From NCBI RefSeq assembly GCF_023701945.1, contig NZ_JABAEF010000004.1, positions 124,001 to 188,000 of the forward strand: DNA of 64,000 nt, read 5' to 3'. The first letter of the stretch is position 1, and every line of letters begins with the position of its first letter. Source of the DNA: Rhizobium sp. CG5. Its GTDB lineage: Bacteria; Pseudomonadota; Alphaproteobacteria; Rhizobiales; Rhizobiaceae. Below, piece after piece: positions 19,755 through 29,123 of this stretch. The notes beneath the pieces are model-generated. The model did not search any database, had not been told where the DNA came from, and worked only from the letters and a program-made list of their open reading frames with translations. The position numbers were made by a program, and so were the translations under genes.

Positions 19755-20107
19755 GTTTGCTTTCGGGGTCGCTGATCCCGGATAGACTGCCAGGGCACAA
19801 GAGCCCTAGAGAATTTAAGGAAAGGCAGACCGGATGGGCCGGAGCTGCCAAAGACAACCGATGACCTGTCATGGGGCAGGATTGCCGGATGCTTTAGCCG
19901 AAGAGATTTGGCGCGCAGACACAAGGATGGCCGGATGGCCGCTTGGTTTGCGAAAGATCGTTGCCGCGGCGCCAGAACGGACGCCGAGAGCCACCTCAAC
20001 AAAGCCTCCCGCTGTCTTGCCCGTGATGCGTCAGCAATGTCGCAGCCGATGGGAAGCTCCCTGCACAAGGGATAGCGCCTGCAGGCCGCCGACGAAGGAC
20101 AAGATAT
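19755..20107 (+). other. Intergenic region, pnp leader
   Basis: About 350 bases without a convincing gene. An in-frame ORF from 19834 has poor composition and runs into pnp in another frame, so I do not call it. The stretch probably holds the pnp promoter and 5' leader. GAAGGACA at about 20094-20101 is the only likely ribosome-binding sequence for pnp. Confidence 0.5.
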
Positions 20108-22249
20108 ATGTTTGATACCCATAGCGTTGAAATCGAGTGGGCAGGCCGCCCGCTTAAGCTTGAAACCGGCAAGATCGCCCGTCAGGCTGACGGCGCCGTT
20201 CTCGCCACCTACGGCGAAACCGTTGTTCTGGCCACCGTCGTTTCGGCCAAGTCGGCCAAGCCGGGCCAGGATTTCTTCCCACTGACCGTCAACTACCAGG
20301 AAAAGACCTATGCCGCCGGCAAGATCCCGGGTGGCTATTTCAAGCGCGAAGGTCGCCCGTCGGAAAAGGAAACGCTGGTTTCCCGCCTGATCGACCGGCC
20401 GATCCGCCCGCTCTTCCCGGACGGCTACAAGAACGAGACGCAGGTCGTCGTCACCGTCGTCCAGCACGACCTTGAAAACGATCCGGACGTCCTGTCGATG
20501 GTCGCAGCGTCCGCAGCCCTCACGCTCTCCGGCGTTCCCTTCATGGGCCCGGTCGGTGGTGCCCGCGTTGGCTACATCAACGGCGAATACGTTTTGAACC
20601 CGCATCTCGACGAGATGGACGAGTCAACTCTCGACCTCGTCGTTGCCGGCACCCAGGACGCCGTCCTGATGGTCGAATCCGAAGCCAAGGAACTGAACGA
20701 AGACGTCATGCTCGGCGCCGTGATGTTCGGCCACAAGGGCTTCCAGCCGGTCATCGACGCGATCATCAAGCTCGCCGAAGTGGCCGCCAAGGAACCGCGC
20801 GATTTCACGCCGGACGATCACTCCGCGCTCGAAGCCGAAATGCTGTCGATCGCCGAAGCTGAACTGCGCGTCGCCTACAAGAACACCCAGAAGGCTGAAC
20901 GTTACGCAGCCGTCGACGCCGTCAAGGCGAAGGTGAAGGCCCATTTCCTCCCGGAAGGTGTTGAGCCGAAGTACACAGCCGAAGTCATCGGCGCCGTCTT
21001 CAAGCACCTGCAGGCCAAGATCGTCCGCTGGAACATCCTCGACACCAAGAGCCGTATCGACGGTCGCGACCTGTCGACCGTTCGCCCGATCGTCTCGGAA
21101 GTCGGCATCCTGCCGCGCACCCACGGTTCGGCCCTCTTCACCCGCGGCGAGACCCAGGCGATCGTTGTCGCCACGCTCGGCACCGGCGAAGACGAGCAGT
21201 ATGTCGACAGCCTGACCGGCATGTACAAGGAGCGCTTCCTTCTGCATTACAACTTCCCTCCCTACTCGGTTGGCGAAACCGGTCGCATGGGCTCCCCGGG
21301 CCGTCGCGAAATCGGCCATGGCAAGCTCGCTTGGCGCGCCATCCGTCCGATGCTGCCGTCGGCTGACCAGTTCCCCTACACGCTGCGCGTCGTCTCCGAG
21401 ATCACCGAGTCGAACGGCTCGTCCTCGATGGCAACGGTCTGCGGCACTTCGCTTGCTCTGATGGATGCCGGCGTACCGCTGGCAAAGCCGGTGGCCGGTA
21501 TCGCCATGGGCCTGATCCTCGAAGGTGAACGATTCGCCGTTCTCTCCGACATCCTTGGCGACGAAGACCATCTCGGCGACATGGACTTCAAGGTTGCAGG
21601 TACTGCCGACGGCATCACCTCGCTGCAGATGGACATCAAGATCGCTGGTATCACCGAAGAGATCATGAAGGTTGCTCTGGAGCAGGCTCAGGGCGGCCGC
21701 AAGCACATCCTCGGCGAGATGGCCAATGCCATCACCGAGGGCCGCTCGCAGCTCGGCGAATTCGCACCGCGCATCGAAGTGATGAACATCCCGGTCGACA
21801 AGATCCGTGAAGTCATCGGTTCGGGCGGCAAGGTCATCCGCGAAATCGTTGAAAAGACCGGCGCCAAGATCAACATCGAAGACGATGGTACCGTCAAGAT
21901 CGCCTCGTCCTCCGGCAAGGAAATCGAAGCGGCCCGCAAGTGGATCCATTCGATCGTTGCTGAGCCGGAAATCGGCGTCGTCTACGAAGGTACCGTTGTG
22001 AAGACCGCCGATTTCGGCGCCTTCGTCAACTTCTTCGGTTCGCGTGACGGTCTCGTGCACATCTCGCAGCTTGCTTCCGAGCGTGTTGCCAAGACCTCGG
22101 ACGTCGTCAAGGAAGGCGACAAGGTCTGGGTCAAGCTGATGGGCTTTGACGAACGCGGCAAGGTTCGCCTCTCCATGAAGGCCGTCGACCAGGCGACCGG
22201 CAAGGAAATCGTCGAGAAGAAGAGCGAAGGTGGCGAAGCCGCTGAATAA
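20108..22249 (+). CDS. pnp: Polyribonucleotide nucleotidyltransferase
   Basis: 713 residues with two RNase PH-like domains, a central alpha-helical domain, then KH ([23 protein letters not shown]) and S1 ([19 protein letters not shown]) RNA-binding domains. [12 protein letters not shown] and the second-core segment with [15 protein letters not shown] are typical. PNPase degrades RNA 3'-to-5' using phosphate and forms part of the degradosome. A classic terminator follows at 22271. Confidence 0.97.
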   Translation: MFDTHSVEIEWAGRPLKLETGKIARQADGAVLATYGETVVLATVVSAKSAKPGQDFFPLTVNYQEKTYAAGKIPGGYFKREGRPSEKETLVSRLIDRPIRPLFPDGYKNETQVVVTVVQHDLENDPDVLSMVAASAALTLSGVPFMGPVGGARVGYINGEYVLNPHLDEMDESTLDLVVAGTQDAVLMVESEAKELNEDVMLGAVMFGHKGFQPVIDAIIKLAEVAAKEPRDFTPDDHSALEAEMLSIAEAELRVAYKNTQKAERYAAVDAVKAKVKAHFLPEGVEPKYTAEVIGAVFKHLQAKIVRWNILDTKSRIDGRDLSTVRPIVSEVGILPRTHGSALFTRGETQAIVVATLGTGEDEQYVDSLTGMYKERFLLHYNFPPYSVGETGRMGSPGRREIGHGKLAWRAIRPMLPSADQFPYTLRVVSEITESNGSSSMATVCGTSLALMDAGVPLAKPVAGIAMGLILEGERFAVLSDILGDEDHLGDMDFKVAGTADGITSLQMDIKIAGITEEIMKVALEQAQGGRKHILGEMANAITEGRSQLGEFAPRIEVMNIPVDKIREVIGSGGKVIREIVEKTGAKINIEDDGTVKIASSSGKEIEAARKWIHSIVAEPEIGVVYEGTVVKTADFGAFVNFFGSRDGLVHISQLASERVAKTSDVVKEGDKVWVKLMGFDERGKVRLSMKAVDQATGKEIVEKKSEGGEAAE

Positions 22250-22270
22250 GCGCTTCCCCGTCTGATATAG

Positions 22271-22299
22271 AGGCGCGGATGGTTTTCCGCGCCTTTTTT
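22271..22299 (+). terminator. Intrinsic terminator of pnp
   Basis: AGGCGCGGA (22271-22279) and TCCGCGCCT (22286-22294) form a perfect nine-pair stem followed by a run of T to 22299. Confidence 0.92.
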
Positions 22300-22324
22300 G
22301 TTCCCCTTGGAAAGGCTGAGGCCC

Positions 22325-23341
22325 ATGAGCCGCGACACCCTGAAGACCCTCTTTCATCCCTTCGCATCCGCAACGGTGCCCGCCACCGAAGCCGGCGAGC
22401 GTTATCTGTTTCTGGGAGCTGAAGCGGGATCGGCGCGTCCGGAAGAGTTCGCGGCCTCGCTGGTGCCGGTCCAGGGCTTTCGCCCGGAATACCGCCGCCT
22501 GCAAGCGGCCGGTCTAGAGCCTCAATCGGTGGTCGAGGGCGACGATTTCGACGGCGCCCTGATCCTCTGCGGCAAGCATCGCGGCGTCAACGAGAACCGC
22601 GTCGCCGAAGCCCTGAAGCGCGTCAAGGCCGGCGGCCTGGTGGTGATCGCCGGCGGCAAGGAAGACGGCATCCAGTCGCTGCGCAAGGCGCTTGGAAAGC
22701 TCGGTCTGGAGACAGAATCCATGCCGAAATATCACGGCGTCGCCCTATGGTTCCGCCGCCCCGACGATATCGAGGCTCTGGTTGCCAAGCTGGAAGCCCA
22801 GCGCGTGGTGATCGACGCCCGCTTCGAGACGGCGCCGGGTCAGTTTTCTCACAATCATGTCGATCCGGGCTCGGAGCTGCTGGCCTCGCGCCTGCCGGCC
22901 GATTTCAACGGCAATGCCGCCGATTTCGGCGCCGGCTGGGGTTATCTCTCGGTCATGCTGGCAGAAAAGGCGCCGCGCGTGAACCGCATCGATCTGTTCG
23001 AAGCCGATTTCGAGGCCCTGGAATCCGCGAAAAAGAACCTTGCCCGCAATTGCCCAGATCTGACGGCACGCTTCTTCTGGCAGGATCTGGCCCAGGAGCC
23101 GGCCAAGGAAAAATACGATCTGGTGATCATGAACCCGCCCTTTCACGAAGGCCATGCCACGGAGCCCGGCCTTGGCGAAGCGATGATCAAGGCGGCAGCC
23201 GATGCTATTCGCAGTGGCGGCGAACTGCTTATGGTGGCCAATCGCGGCCTGTCCTATGAGCCAGCGCTCGGCGCCCACTTCAAGACCCATGGCGAAACGT
23301 GCCGGAATTCCCGTTTCAAGGTGCTGTGGGCCAAGAAGTAA
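22325..23341 (+). CDS. Class I SAM methyltransferase, RsmC-like
   Basis: 338 residues, matching the two-domain RsmC/RlmG size. The C-terminal half has the SAM site DFGAGWGYLSVML (about 200-212) and the base-methyltransferase motif NPPFHEG (about 273-279). RsmC makes m2G1207 in 16S rRNA; the rhizobial relatives have not been studied to my knowledge, so the exact guanine is inferred. The ATG at 22325 is preferred over the longer open frame because that frame runs into the pnp terminator. Confidence 0.85.
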   Translation: MSRDTLKTLFHPFASATVPATEAGERYLFLGAEAGSARPEEFAASLVPVQGFRPEYRRLQAAGLEPQSVVEGDDFDGALILCGKHRGVNENRVAEALKRVKAGGLVVIAGGKEDGIQSLRKALGKLGLETESMPKYHGVALWFRRPDDIEALVAKLEAQRVVIDARFETAPGQFSHNHVDPGSELLASRLPADFNGNAADFGAGWGYLSVMLAEKAPRVNRIDLFEADFEALESAKKNLARNCPDLTARFFWQDLAQEPAKEKYDLVIMNPPFHEGHATEPGLGEAMIKAAADAIRSGGELLMVANRGLSYEPALGAHFKTHGETCRNSRFKVLWAKK

Positions 23342-23384
23342 TCACACGTCCTTCGTAATTCTTGGATGCAAAAGACCGCTATAG

Positions 23385-23418
23385 CCAGCCTGCCGGGATA
23401 TCTGCCCCGGCAGGCTGG
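23385..23418 (+). terminator. Thirteen-pair hairpin after the RsmC-like gene
   Basis: CCAGCCTGCCGGG pairs perfectly with CCCGGCAGGCTGG around an eight-base loop. Only ATCTTTG follows, so it is a T-poor terminator or a transcript-stabilising hairpin. Confidence 0.65.
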
Positions 23419-23523
23419 ATCTTTGCGCGTATGACCTGGCATGTGACGCAACTCACTCGACATTGGCCTTGGGCAGGCTTATCTTCTGGCGACAGTTAAT
23501 TTACATTAGGCGCCATGTGATCA

Positions 23524-24552
23524 ATGTCTAATAAGAGTGTAACTGACGAACTCACCACTGTCGCGGGAATTGCATCGGCTGTTGCGCAGCATGCGATGAC
23601 CTACGGCATTGATATTGAGCCGATCTGCAAGTCGCTGGGGATCGATCCTGGAATTTTCCAGTCCCTCACCGGCCGCATCAGCATTGACCGACTGTGCAGG
23701 CTGCTGGAGGCCTGTGCGCTGCTGTCCAATGACGACGCCTTCGGCCTGAAATGTGCCGGGCGCTTTGTCGCCGGTTCGACCGGCCCGTTCGGCTACGGCC
23801 TGATGGCGGCCCCGACCGTCCGCGACTTCCTGCAGTTTCTGGAGGCGCACGTCCAGTATGCCACCTATACCAGCTACTTCAGCCATGAGGTCGATGCCCG
23901 CGGTGCCAGGCTGACCTGGACATTTGCGCCGATCATCGTCAAGCGCGACCAGTATGTGGATATGTCGGTTGCGCTGGTGGTGCAGCGGCTCCGGGACATC
24001 GTCGGTCCGCAGGCGGATCAGATCGAGATCGAACTGGAACGGCCAAAGCCCCGGCAGCCGGTGGTCTTCCGGGATCTGCTCTCCAGACGGGTCGCATTCG
24101 GCTGCAGGATGAATTCGATCCGCGTCCCGGCGTTTTTGTTGGAATTGGCCAATCCGAAGGGCGATGCCAGGCTGTTTGACCTGATGGACATGCAATGCCG
24201 CACGATGCGGCCCTCCACGGCCTCACCGGACGTGGATTTCGTCGATCAGGTTCGTCGATATCTCACCCTGCGGATTGCCGAGCCAAATTTCGCATTGGCC
24301 GAGATCGCGCCGTATTTCGGTGTCTCGGAGCGCACCTTCCAGCGACGTCTGGCCGAACACGACACCAGCCTGAACACGCTTCGCGACGATGTCCGGCGTG
24401 ATTTGAGCCTCAGTCTCCTGACCGAAAGCGATCTGTCCATATCGGAGATTTGCTATCGCCTGGGTTATTCGGCGCCGAGCGCCTTTACCCGCTCTGTGAC
24501 GCGCTGGTTCGGCGATACGCCGCGCAATCTGCGTGATCGCAGGAGCGCCTGA
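23524..24552 (+). CDS. AraC-family transcriptional regulator with Arabinose_bd-type N-domain
   Basis: 342 residues. The N-terminal 200 residues resemble the OruR/ArgR-type sensor domain of AraC regulators (GIDIEPICKSLGID, then GPFGYGLMAAPTVRDFL). The C-terminus has two helix-turn-helix motifs (EIAPYFGVSERTFQRRLAEHD and EICYRLGYSAPSAFTRSVTRWFG). No catabolic gene is adjacent, so target and ligand are unknown. The start at 23524 follows a short AT-rich region with no clear Shine-Dalgarno. Confidence 0.9.
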   Translation: MSNKSVTDELTTVAGIASAVAQHAMTYGIDIEPICKSLGIDPGIFQSLTGRISIDRLCRLLEACALLSNDDAFGLKCAGRFVAGSTGPFGYGLMAAPTVRDFLQFLEAHVQYATYTSYFSHEVDARGARLTWTFAPIIVKRDQYVDMSVALVVQRLRDIVGPQADQIEIELERPKPRQPVVFRDLLSRRVAFGCRMNSIRVPAFLLELANPKGDARLFDLMDMQCRTMRPSTASPDVDFVDQVRRYLTLRIAEPNFALAEIAPYFGVSERTFQRRLAEHDTSLNTLRDDVRRDLSLSLLTESDLSISEICYRLGYSAPSAFTRSVTRWFGDTPRNLRDRRSA

Positions 24553-24850
24553 TTGAGGTGATCGCCGGCCGTCGCGGTCCGGGTCTATCCCGACGGGCGA
24601 TCTCCATGGCTTGACAACACCTTTCGAATTGCCAATGAATAGGTTTCATCACACAATTGAATCGGATGGCGCGGCGGCAATTATGAGCTGTCGGTAAACT
24701 AATTGGCGCCGCCCGTAAAATACCTTTCACAGGATGCGTCGTATACGTCCGCCACCTGTTGACGGAAGCGGTCCGGCACTGTTCGCGTGCGACCGGCCGA
24801 TGCCCCCTGCATTCAGGGGATTATGCTTCCCGAACGATTTGAGAGTTTAC
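24553..24850. other. Intergenic region before the small LuxR-HTH gene
   Basis: About 300 bases. TTGACA occurs at 24612-24617, with AT-rich sequence around 24630-24660 that may hold a promoter, but no good -10 at standard spacing. I see no gene, repeat or hairpin of note. Confidence 0.4.
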
Positions 24851-25111
24851 ATGCAGAGCAGATTTAGAAAAGCGGCGGCGGGCGCCAGTCCGCCAACGCT
24901 CGATGTGTCCGAGACGATATGTTTGAGCATGACGGCCAATGGCAAGGGTTTGCTGGATATTGCTGCGGCGCTGGGCGTTCCTGTACCCCATGCCGAGGTC
25001 ATCCTGTTGCGTGCCGAAGAAAAGCTTGGCGCCAACAACAGGCTGCACGCGGTCAGTCTCGCGATGCTCTACGGAATCCTTGATATCGGAGCAATCCTTA
25101 AACCGGAGTAA
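24851..25111 (+). CDS. Small LuxR/GerE-type helix-turn-helix protein
   Basis: 86 residues. Residues 20-80 align with the LuxR C-terminal helix-turn-helix: ETICLSMTANGKGLLDIAAALGV for the first helices, then HAEVILLRAEEKLGANNRLHAV where the canonical family has TVKVHLSNILRKLGVRNRTEAV. There is no receiver or autoinducer domain. The recognition helix is divergent (AEVILL instead of VxVHL), so DNA binding is not assured. An upstream in-frame start at 24734 would add a Pro-rich stretch and is less likely. A strong terminator follows, so this is a monocistronic unit. Confidence 0.72.
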   Translation: MQSRFRKAAAGASPPTLDVSETICLSMTANGKGLLDIAAALGVPVPHAEVILLRAEEKLGANNRLHAVSLAMLYGILDIGAILKPE

Positions 25112-25153
25112 GCGGGGTCTCGACCCCCGGTTGGCGGACCACTCCGAGTTTAT

Positions 25154-25190
25154 GCCTGGCGCGACATGATCGTCGCGCCAGGCCTTTCTT
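25154..25190 (+). terminator. Intrinsic terminator of the LuxR-HTH gene
   Basis: GCCTGGCGCGAC (25154-25165) and GTCGCGCCAGGC (25172-25183) form a perfect twelve-pair stem with an ATGATC loop, followed by CTTTCTTTATT. It touches the 3' end of fabI and may act on both strands. Confidence 0.88.
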
Positions 25191-25996
25191 TATTCCGAAT
25201 CGGCTTTGGCCAGCACGTCGAGCACCGGCATCGAGGTGATGTTGTAGCCGGAATCCACATAATGGATCTCGCCGGTCACGCCGCGCGACATGTCGGAGAG
25301 AAGATAGAGGGCAGAATTGCCGACATCCTCGATCGACACCGTGCGCCGCAGCGGCGAGTTTTTCTGCTGCCACGACAGCATGGCCCTGGCATCCGAGATG
25401 CCGGCGCCGGCCAATGTGCGGATCGGACCGGCCGAGATCGCATTCACCCGAATGCCGCGCGGGCCGTAGTCGGAGGCCAGATAACGCACCGACGCCTCCA
25501 GCGCCGCCTTGGCCACGCCCATGACATTGTAGTTCGGCATGATGCGCATGGAACCGCCATAGGTCAGCGTCAGCATGGAGCCGCCGTCGTTCATCAGCGA
25601 TGCTGCCCGCTTGGCGATCTCGGTGAAGGAGAAGCAGGAGATCACCATGGTACGGGTGAAATTGTCCCGCGTGGTGTCGGCATAGAGGCCCTTCAGCTCG
25701 TTCTTGTCGGAAAAGCCGATGGCGTGAACGATGAAGTCCAATCCGCCCCAGCGGTCCTTCAGGGCCTCCACGGTTGCGTCGACCGAGGCAATGTCCTCGA
25801 CGTCGCAGGCCAGCACGATATCCGATCCGACTTCGGCGGCCAGCGGCTTGACGCGCTTGCCCAGCGCTTCGCCCTGGTAGGTGAAGGCAAGCTCAGCACC
25901 GGCGCCGGCCAGGGCCTTGGCAATGCCCCAGGCGATCGAATGACTGTTGGCAACGCCCATGATCAGGCCGCGCTTGCCCTGCATGATACCGCCCAT
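25190..25996 (-). CDS. fabI: Enoyl-[acyl-carrier-protein] reductase (NADH)
   Basis: 268 residues of the short-chain dehydrogenase fold. The nucleotide-binding start is RGLIMGVANSHSIAWGIA, and the catalytic Tyr156-x6-Lys163 (YNVMGVAK) keeps E. coli FabI numbering. It reduces trans-2-enoyl-ACP in the last step of each elongation cycle and is the triclosan/diazaborine target class. The ATG at 25996 has a G-rich Shine-Dalgarno and the usual rhizobial beginning (MGGIMQGKRG); the long upstream frame overlaps fabB. It follows fabB by 19 bases, in an operon fabA-fabB-fabI. Confidence 0.95.
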   Translation of the reverse strand: MGGIMQGKRGLIMGVANSHSIAWGIAKALAGAGAELAFTYQGEALGKRVKPLAAEVGSDIVLACDVEDIASVDATVEALKDRWGGLDFIVHAIGFSDKNELKGLYADTTRDNFTRTMVISCFSFTEIAKRAASLMNDGGSMLTLTYGGSMRIMPNYNVMGVAKAALEASVRYLASDYGPRGIRVNAISAGPIRTLAGAGISDARAMLSWQQKNSPLRRTVSIEDVGNSALYLLSDMSRGVTGEIHYVDSGYNITSMPVLDVLAKADSE

Positions 25997-26015
25997 GTGA
26001 TGACCCCCGATGACC

Positions 26016-27239
26016 TCAACCATTGTGGCGCTGGAACACCAGGGTCGCGTTCGTTCCGCCAAAGCCGAAGGAATTGGAGAGCACGGTATCCATCTTGGCA
26101 TTGTCGATGCGGCTGCGCACGATCGGGACGCCAGCGAATTCGGGATCGAGTTCGGTGATATGCGCGCTCTCGCCGATAAAGCGTTCCTGCATCATCAGCA
26201 GAGCGTAGATCGATTCCTGGACACCGGCAGCGCCGAGCGAATGGCCGGTCAGCGACTTCGTCGACTGGATCGGCGGGATCTTGGCGCCGAACACCTCGCG
26301 GATGGCACCGATTTCCTTGCTGTCGCCAACCGGCGTCGAGGTGCCGTGCGTGTTGATATAGTCGACCTCGCCGCGAACGGTCGACAGGGCCTGTCGCATG
26401 CAGCGGATGGCGCCTTCGCCGGACGGAGCAACCATGTCGTAGCCATCCGAAGTGGCGCCATAGCCGGTGATTTCGGCATAGATCTTGGCGCCGCGTGCCT
26501 TGGCATGCTCCAGTTCTTCGAGAACCAGAACGCCGGCACCGCCCGCAATCACGAAACCGTCGCGGCTCGCATCGTAGGCGCGCGAGGCGGTCTCCGGCGT
26601 GTCGTTGAACTTCGAGGACATGGCGCCCATGGCGTCGAACAGGTTCGACATGGTCCAGTCGAGATCCTCATGGCCGCCGGCAAACATCACGTCCTGCTTG
26701 CCCCACTGGATCATCTCCGCCGCATTGCCGATGCAATGGGCCGAGGTCGAGCAGGCCGACGAGATCGAATAGTTGACGCCGTGGATCTTGAACCAGGTCG
26801 CAAGGGTCGCCGACGCCGTCGAAGACATCGCCTTCGGCACGGCGAACGGACCGATGCGCTTCGGGCTCATGTTCTTGCGGGTGATATCGGCGGCCTCGAT
26901 CAGTGTGCGGGTCGAGGGGCCGCCGGAGCCCATGATGATGCCGGTGCGCTCGTTCTCGCCGATGTCCTTGTCTTCAAGGCCCGAATCGGCGATCGCCTGC
27001 TTCATCGCCACATGGTTCCACGCCCCGCCCTGCGACAGGAAGCGCATGGCACGGCGATCGACCAGGTCGGTGGGATCAAGCGTTGGCTTGCCCCAGACCT
27101 GGCAACGAAAGCCATATTCGGCGAAATCGGGGGAGAAGGAAATTCCGGACTTCGCATCGCGCAGCGAGGAGGTGACCTCGGCCGCATCGCTTCCGATGGA
27201 GGACACGATGCCCAGACCCGTAACAACTACCCGTCTCAT
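26016..27239 (-). CDS. fabB: 3-oxoacyl-[acyl-carrier-protein] synthase I
   Basis: 407 residues. The catalytic triad Cys163 (SACSTS), His (THGTSTP) and His (TGHSLGA) is intact, and the Cys position equals that of E. coli FabB. With FabA it elongates cis-unsaturated acyl chains. It lies between fabA and fabI on the same strand. The FabB assignment rather than FabF rests on the fabA neighbour and sequence type. Confidence 0.95.
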   Translation of the reverse strand: MRRVVVTGLGIVSSIGSDAAEVTSSLRDAKSGISFSPDFAEYGFRCQVWGKPTLDPTDLVDRRAMRFLSQGGAWNHVAMKQAIADSGLEDKDIGENERTGIIMGSGGPSTRTLIEAADITRKNMSPKRIGPFAVPKAMSSTASATLATWFKIHGVNYSISSACSTSAHCIGNAAEMIQWGKQDVMFAGGHEDLDWTMSNLFDAMGAMSSKFNDTPETASRAYDASRDGFVIAGGAGVLVLEELEHAKARGAKIYAEITGYGATSDGYDMVAPSGEGAIRCMRQALSTVRGEVDYINTHGTSTPVGDSKEIGAIREVFGAKIPPIQSTKSLTGHSLGAAGVQESIYALLMMQERFIGESAHITELDPEFAGVPIVRSRIDNAKMDTVLSNSFGFGGTNATLVFQRHNG

Positions 27240-27280
27240 ATGATCAGACCTTTTTTAGCTTTGAATAGGGGCACGGCCTC

Positions 27281-27796
27281 TCAGGCCGCCTTTTGCTGGA
27301 AAAGGCCGACCTTCAGATCCGTCGCCTTGTAGATGACTTCGCCATCGGCCTTCATCCATCCATCGGCGATCCCCAGCACGAGACGGCCGCGCATCACCCG
27401 TTTGAAATCGATTCCGTATTCCACGAGCTTCGTCTCGGGGGTCACCATGCCGGTGAATTTGACTTCGCCGGTGGAGATCGCCCGGCCCTTGCCGGGCTCG
27501 CCCAGCCAGCCGAGGAAAAATCCGGTCAACTGCCACATCGCATCCAGCCCCAGGCAACCCGGCATGACGGGATCACCCTGGAAATGGCAGGGAAAGAACC
27601 ACAGATCGGGCGTGATGTCGAATTCGGCGCGCACGAAACCCTTATCGTTCGGGCCGCCGGTCTCGGAAATTTCCGTGATGCGGTTGAACATCAGCATGGG
27701 CGGCAGCGGCAATTGCGCATTGCCCGGCCCGAACATCTCGCCGCGGCCGCAGGTGAGGATTTCATCGTAGTTGTAACTGGACTGTCGCGTTTCCAT
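27281..27796 (-). CDS. fabA: 3-hydroxydecanoyl-[acyl-carrier-protein] dehydratase/isomerase
   Basis: 171 residues. The hot-dog fold active site is visible in [20 protein letters not shown], with His71 and Asp85 equivalent to E. coli His70/Asp84. It dehydrates 3-hydroxydecanoyl-ACP and isomerises the double bond to start unsaturated fatty acid synthesis. It is the first gene of fabA-fabB-fabI and is divergent from irr across about 300 bases. Confidence 0.97.
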   Translation of the reverse strand: METRQSSYNYDEILTCGRGEMFGPGNAQLPLPPMLMFNRITEISETGGPNDKGFVRAEFDITPDLWFFPCHFQGDPVMPGCLGLDAMWQLTGFFLGWLGEPGKGRAISTGEVKFTGMVTPETKLVEYGIDFKRVMRGRLVLGIADGWMKADGEVIYKATDLKVGLFQQKAA

Positions 27797-28104
27797 TGTA
27801 ATTCTTCTTCCCCCCTTCAGGCTTTTTCAGTCGCCGGAGATTTAGAGCAAGATAGGGATAAAATGAAGCCCATATAAGACCCCTAACTTGCGGGCGCACG
27901 TTTCCTGCCAGCTTTGTCTGCTGTTGGTCGCCGTCGCATACAGGAACCGATCCGCAACGACCAGAGGTAAATGCACGAAAATCAGCATCTTCAGGCCCTT
28001 TGTGACCGATGGTTCTGTGGATACTATTGAAAGCCAGGCGCTTAAAAGATATATGGCTGAACAATGATATGGAATTTCCAGAAGGCGAACCGGAGGTCGT
28101 CACG
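27797..28104. promoter_or_regulatory. Divergent control region fabA / irr
   Basis: About 300 bases. On the irr side TTGAAA (28027-28032), a 17-base spacer and TATATG (28050-28055) make a good vegetative promoter, placing transcription start near 28062. On the fabA side AT-rich sequence around 27840-27880 is the likely promoter. I see no clear ICE-box or Fur-box palindrome. Confidence 0.5.
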
Positions 28105-28524
28105 ATGATGGCTGAAGCCAACAGGGATACGGAAGCGAAATTGCGCAGGTTCGGCCTGCGCCCGACGCGACAACGTATCGCGCTTGCAGCCCTGCTCTTC
28201 GCCAAGGGAGATCGCCATCTGACGGTCGAGGAGCTTCACGAGGAAGCTGTCGCAGCTCGTGTACCGGTATCGCTTGCGACTGTGTACAACACGCTGCACC
28301 AGTTCACCGAGGCCGGCCTGATCCGGGTTCTCGCCGTGGAAAGCGCCCGGACCTATTTCGACACCAATGTTTCCGACCATCACCATTTCTTTGTCGAAGG
28401 TCGCAACGAGGTGCTCGACATTCCGGTCAGCAATATCGAGATCGGCAATCTGCCGGAACCACCCGAAGGCATGGTCATCTCCCATGTCGACGTGGTCATC
28501 CGCCTGAGGCCCGCCGTCGAATAG
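28105..28524 (+). CDS. irr: Iron response regulator Irr (Fur family)
   Basis: 139 residues. The Fur-type winged helix (GLRPTRQRIALAALLF, SLATVYNTLHQF) is followed by the Irr-type histidine triplet DHHHFFVEG (92-94), part of the haem-sensing site in rhizobial Irr. The N-terminal haem regulatory motif of Bradyrhizobium Irr is absent, as in Rhizobium and Agrobacterium proteins. Irr represses haem synthesis and activates iron uptake under iron limitation. GGAGG at 28092-28096 decides for the ATG at 28105; an in-frame ATG at 28069 lies too close to the predicted transcription start. Confidence 0.94.
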   Translation: MMAEANRDTEAKLRRFGLRPTRQRIALAALLFAKGDRHLTVEELHEEAVAARVPVSLATVYNTLHQFTEAGLIRVLAVESARTYFDTNVSDHHHFFVEGRNEVLDIPVSNIEIGNLPEPPEGMVISHVDVVIRLRPAVE

Positions 28525-28615
28525 ACGGCGATTGCACCAAACGTCCAGATGTCGTTAAGGGACGCGCAACACGGTTGCGCTATGCTCCGACAACCGGTGT
28601 TTCACACGCCGGCTG

Positions 28616-29101
28616 ATGGAGATTTATGTCTTGAGAACCGTGCTCGTCCTGGTGTGCAATATCCTGCTTTTGCTCGCAGCGCCCATGGCGCTTGCCCAGC
28701 AGCAATTGCTGAGCGACCCGGAAATCTACGAGAAGGATCATTTTCGCGAGCGCTGCAAAGCCGTCGAATTCGACGCGGAGTTCGTCAATCGCCTCGACAT
28801 CAACAATGATGGCATCATCGACGCAGTGGTCAACGAAGGCGCCCTGGCCTGCGACGGCAAGCGCGGTCCCGATTGCACCGAGGATGGCTGTCCGCACAAT
28901 TTTTACCTGCAGGTCAAGGAAGGCGGCTATTTCATGATCGCCACCGCGCAGATCTACAGCTACGATTTCATCCAGCGTTTCGGCAACATGGTGTTCGTTT
29001 TGAAGATGCACCCGCGTTTCTGTGATCGTACCGACGAGGCTCCCTGCGAAATGACCGTGCGGGTGCGTGGCGCCAAGTTCACGACCATCTCAAGGAAATA
29101 G
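28616..29101 (+). CDS. Exported protein of unknown function
   Basis: 161 residues with a signal peptide (hydrophobic core about 9-24, AxA site at MALAQQQ). The mature part has six cysteines that could form disulfides and the acidic loop DINNDGIIDAVV, which resembles an EF-hand/dockerin calcium loop but occurs once only. No known domain is recognised. It is probably periplasmic. It follows irr by about 90 bases on the same strand, with no terminator seen between. Confidence 0.75.
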   Translation: MEIYVLRTVLVLVCNILLLLAAPMALAQQQLLSDPEIYEKDHFRERCKAVEFDAEFVNRLDINNDGIIDAVVNEGALACDGKRGPDCTEDGCPHNFYLQVKEGGYFMIATAQIYSYDFIQRFGNMVFVLKMHPRFCDRTDEAPCEMTVRVRGAKFTTISRK

Positions 29102-29123
29102 CTCTGATCTGACCGGCTGCCCG

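Noticed and set aside
19834..20115. 93-codon frame upstream of pnp
   Set aside because: Composition is unlike the neighbours, there is no ribosome-binding site, and it overlaps the pnp start in another frame.
24734..24850. Upstream extension of the LuxR-HTH protein
   Set aside because: It adds a Pro-rich segment without a ribosome-binding site; the ATG at 24851 begins just before the domain.
25166..27332. Plus-strand open frames across fabI and fabB
   Set aside because: These are shadows of well-supported minus-strand fatty acid synthesis genes; the compositions (His/Arg/Gly-rich) are typical of antisense frames.
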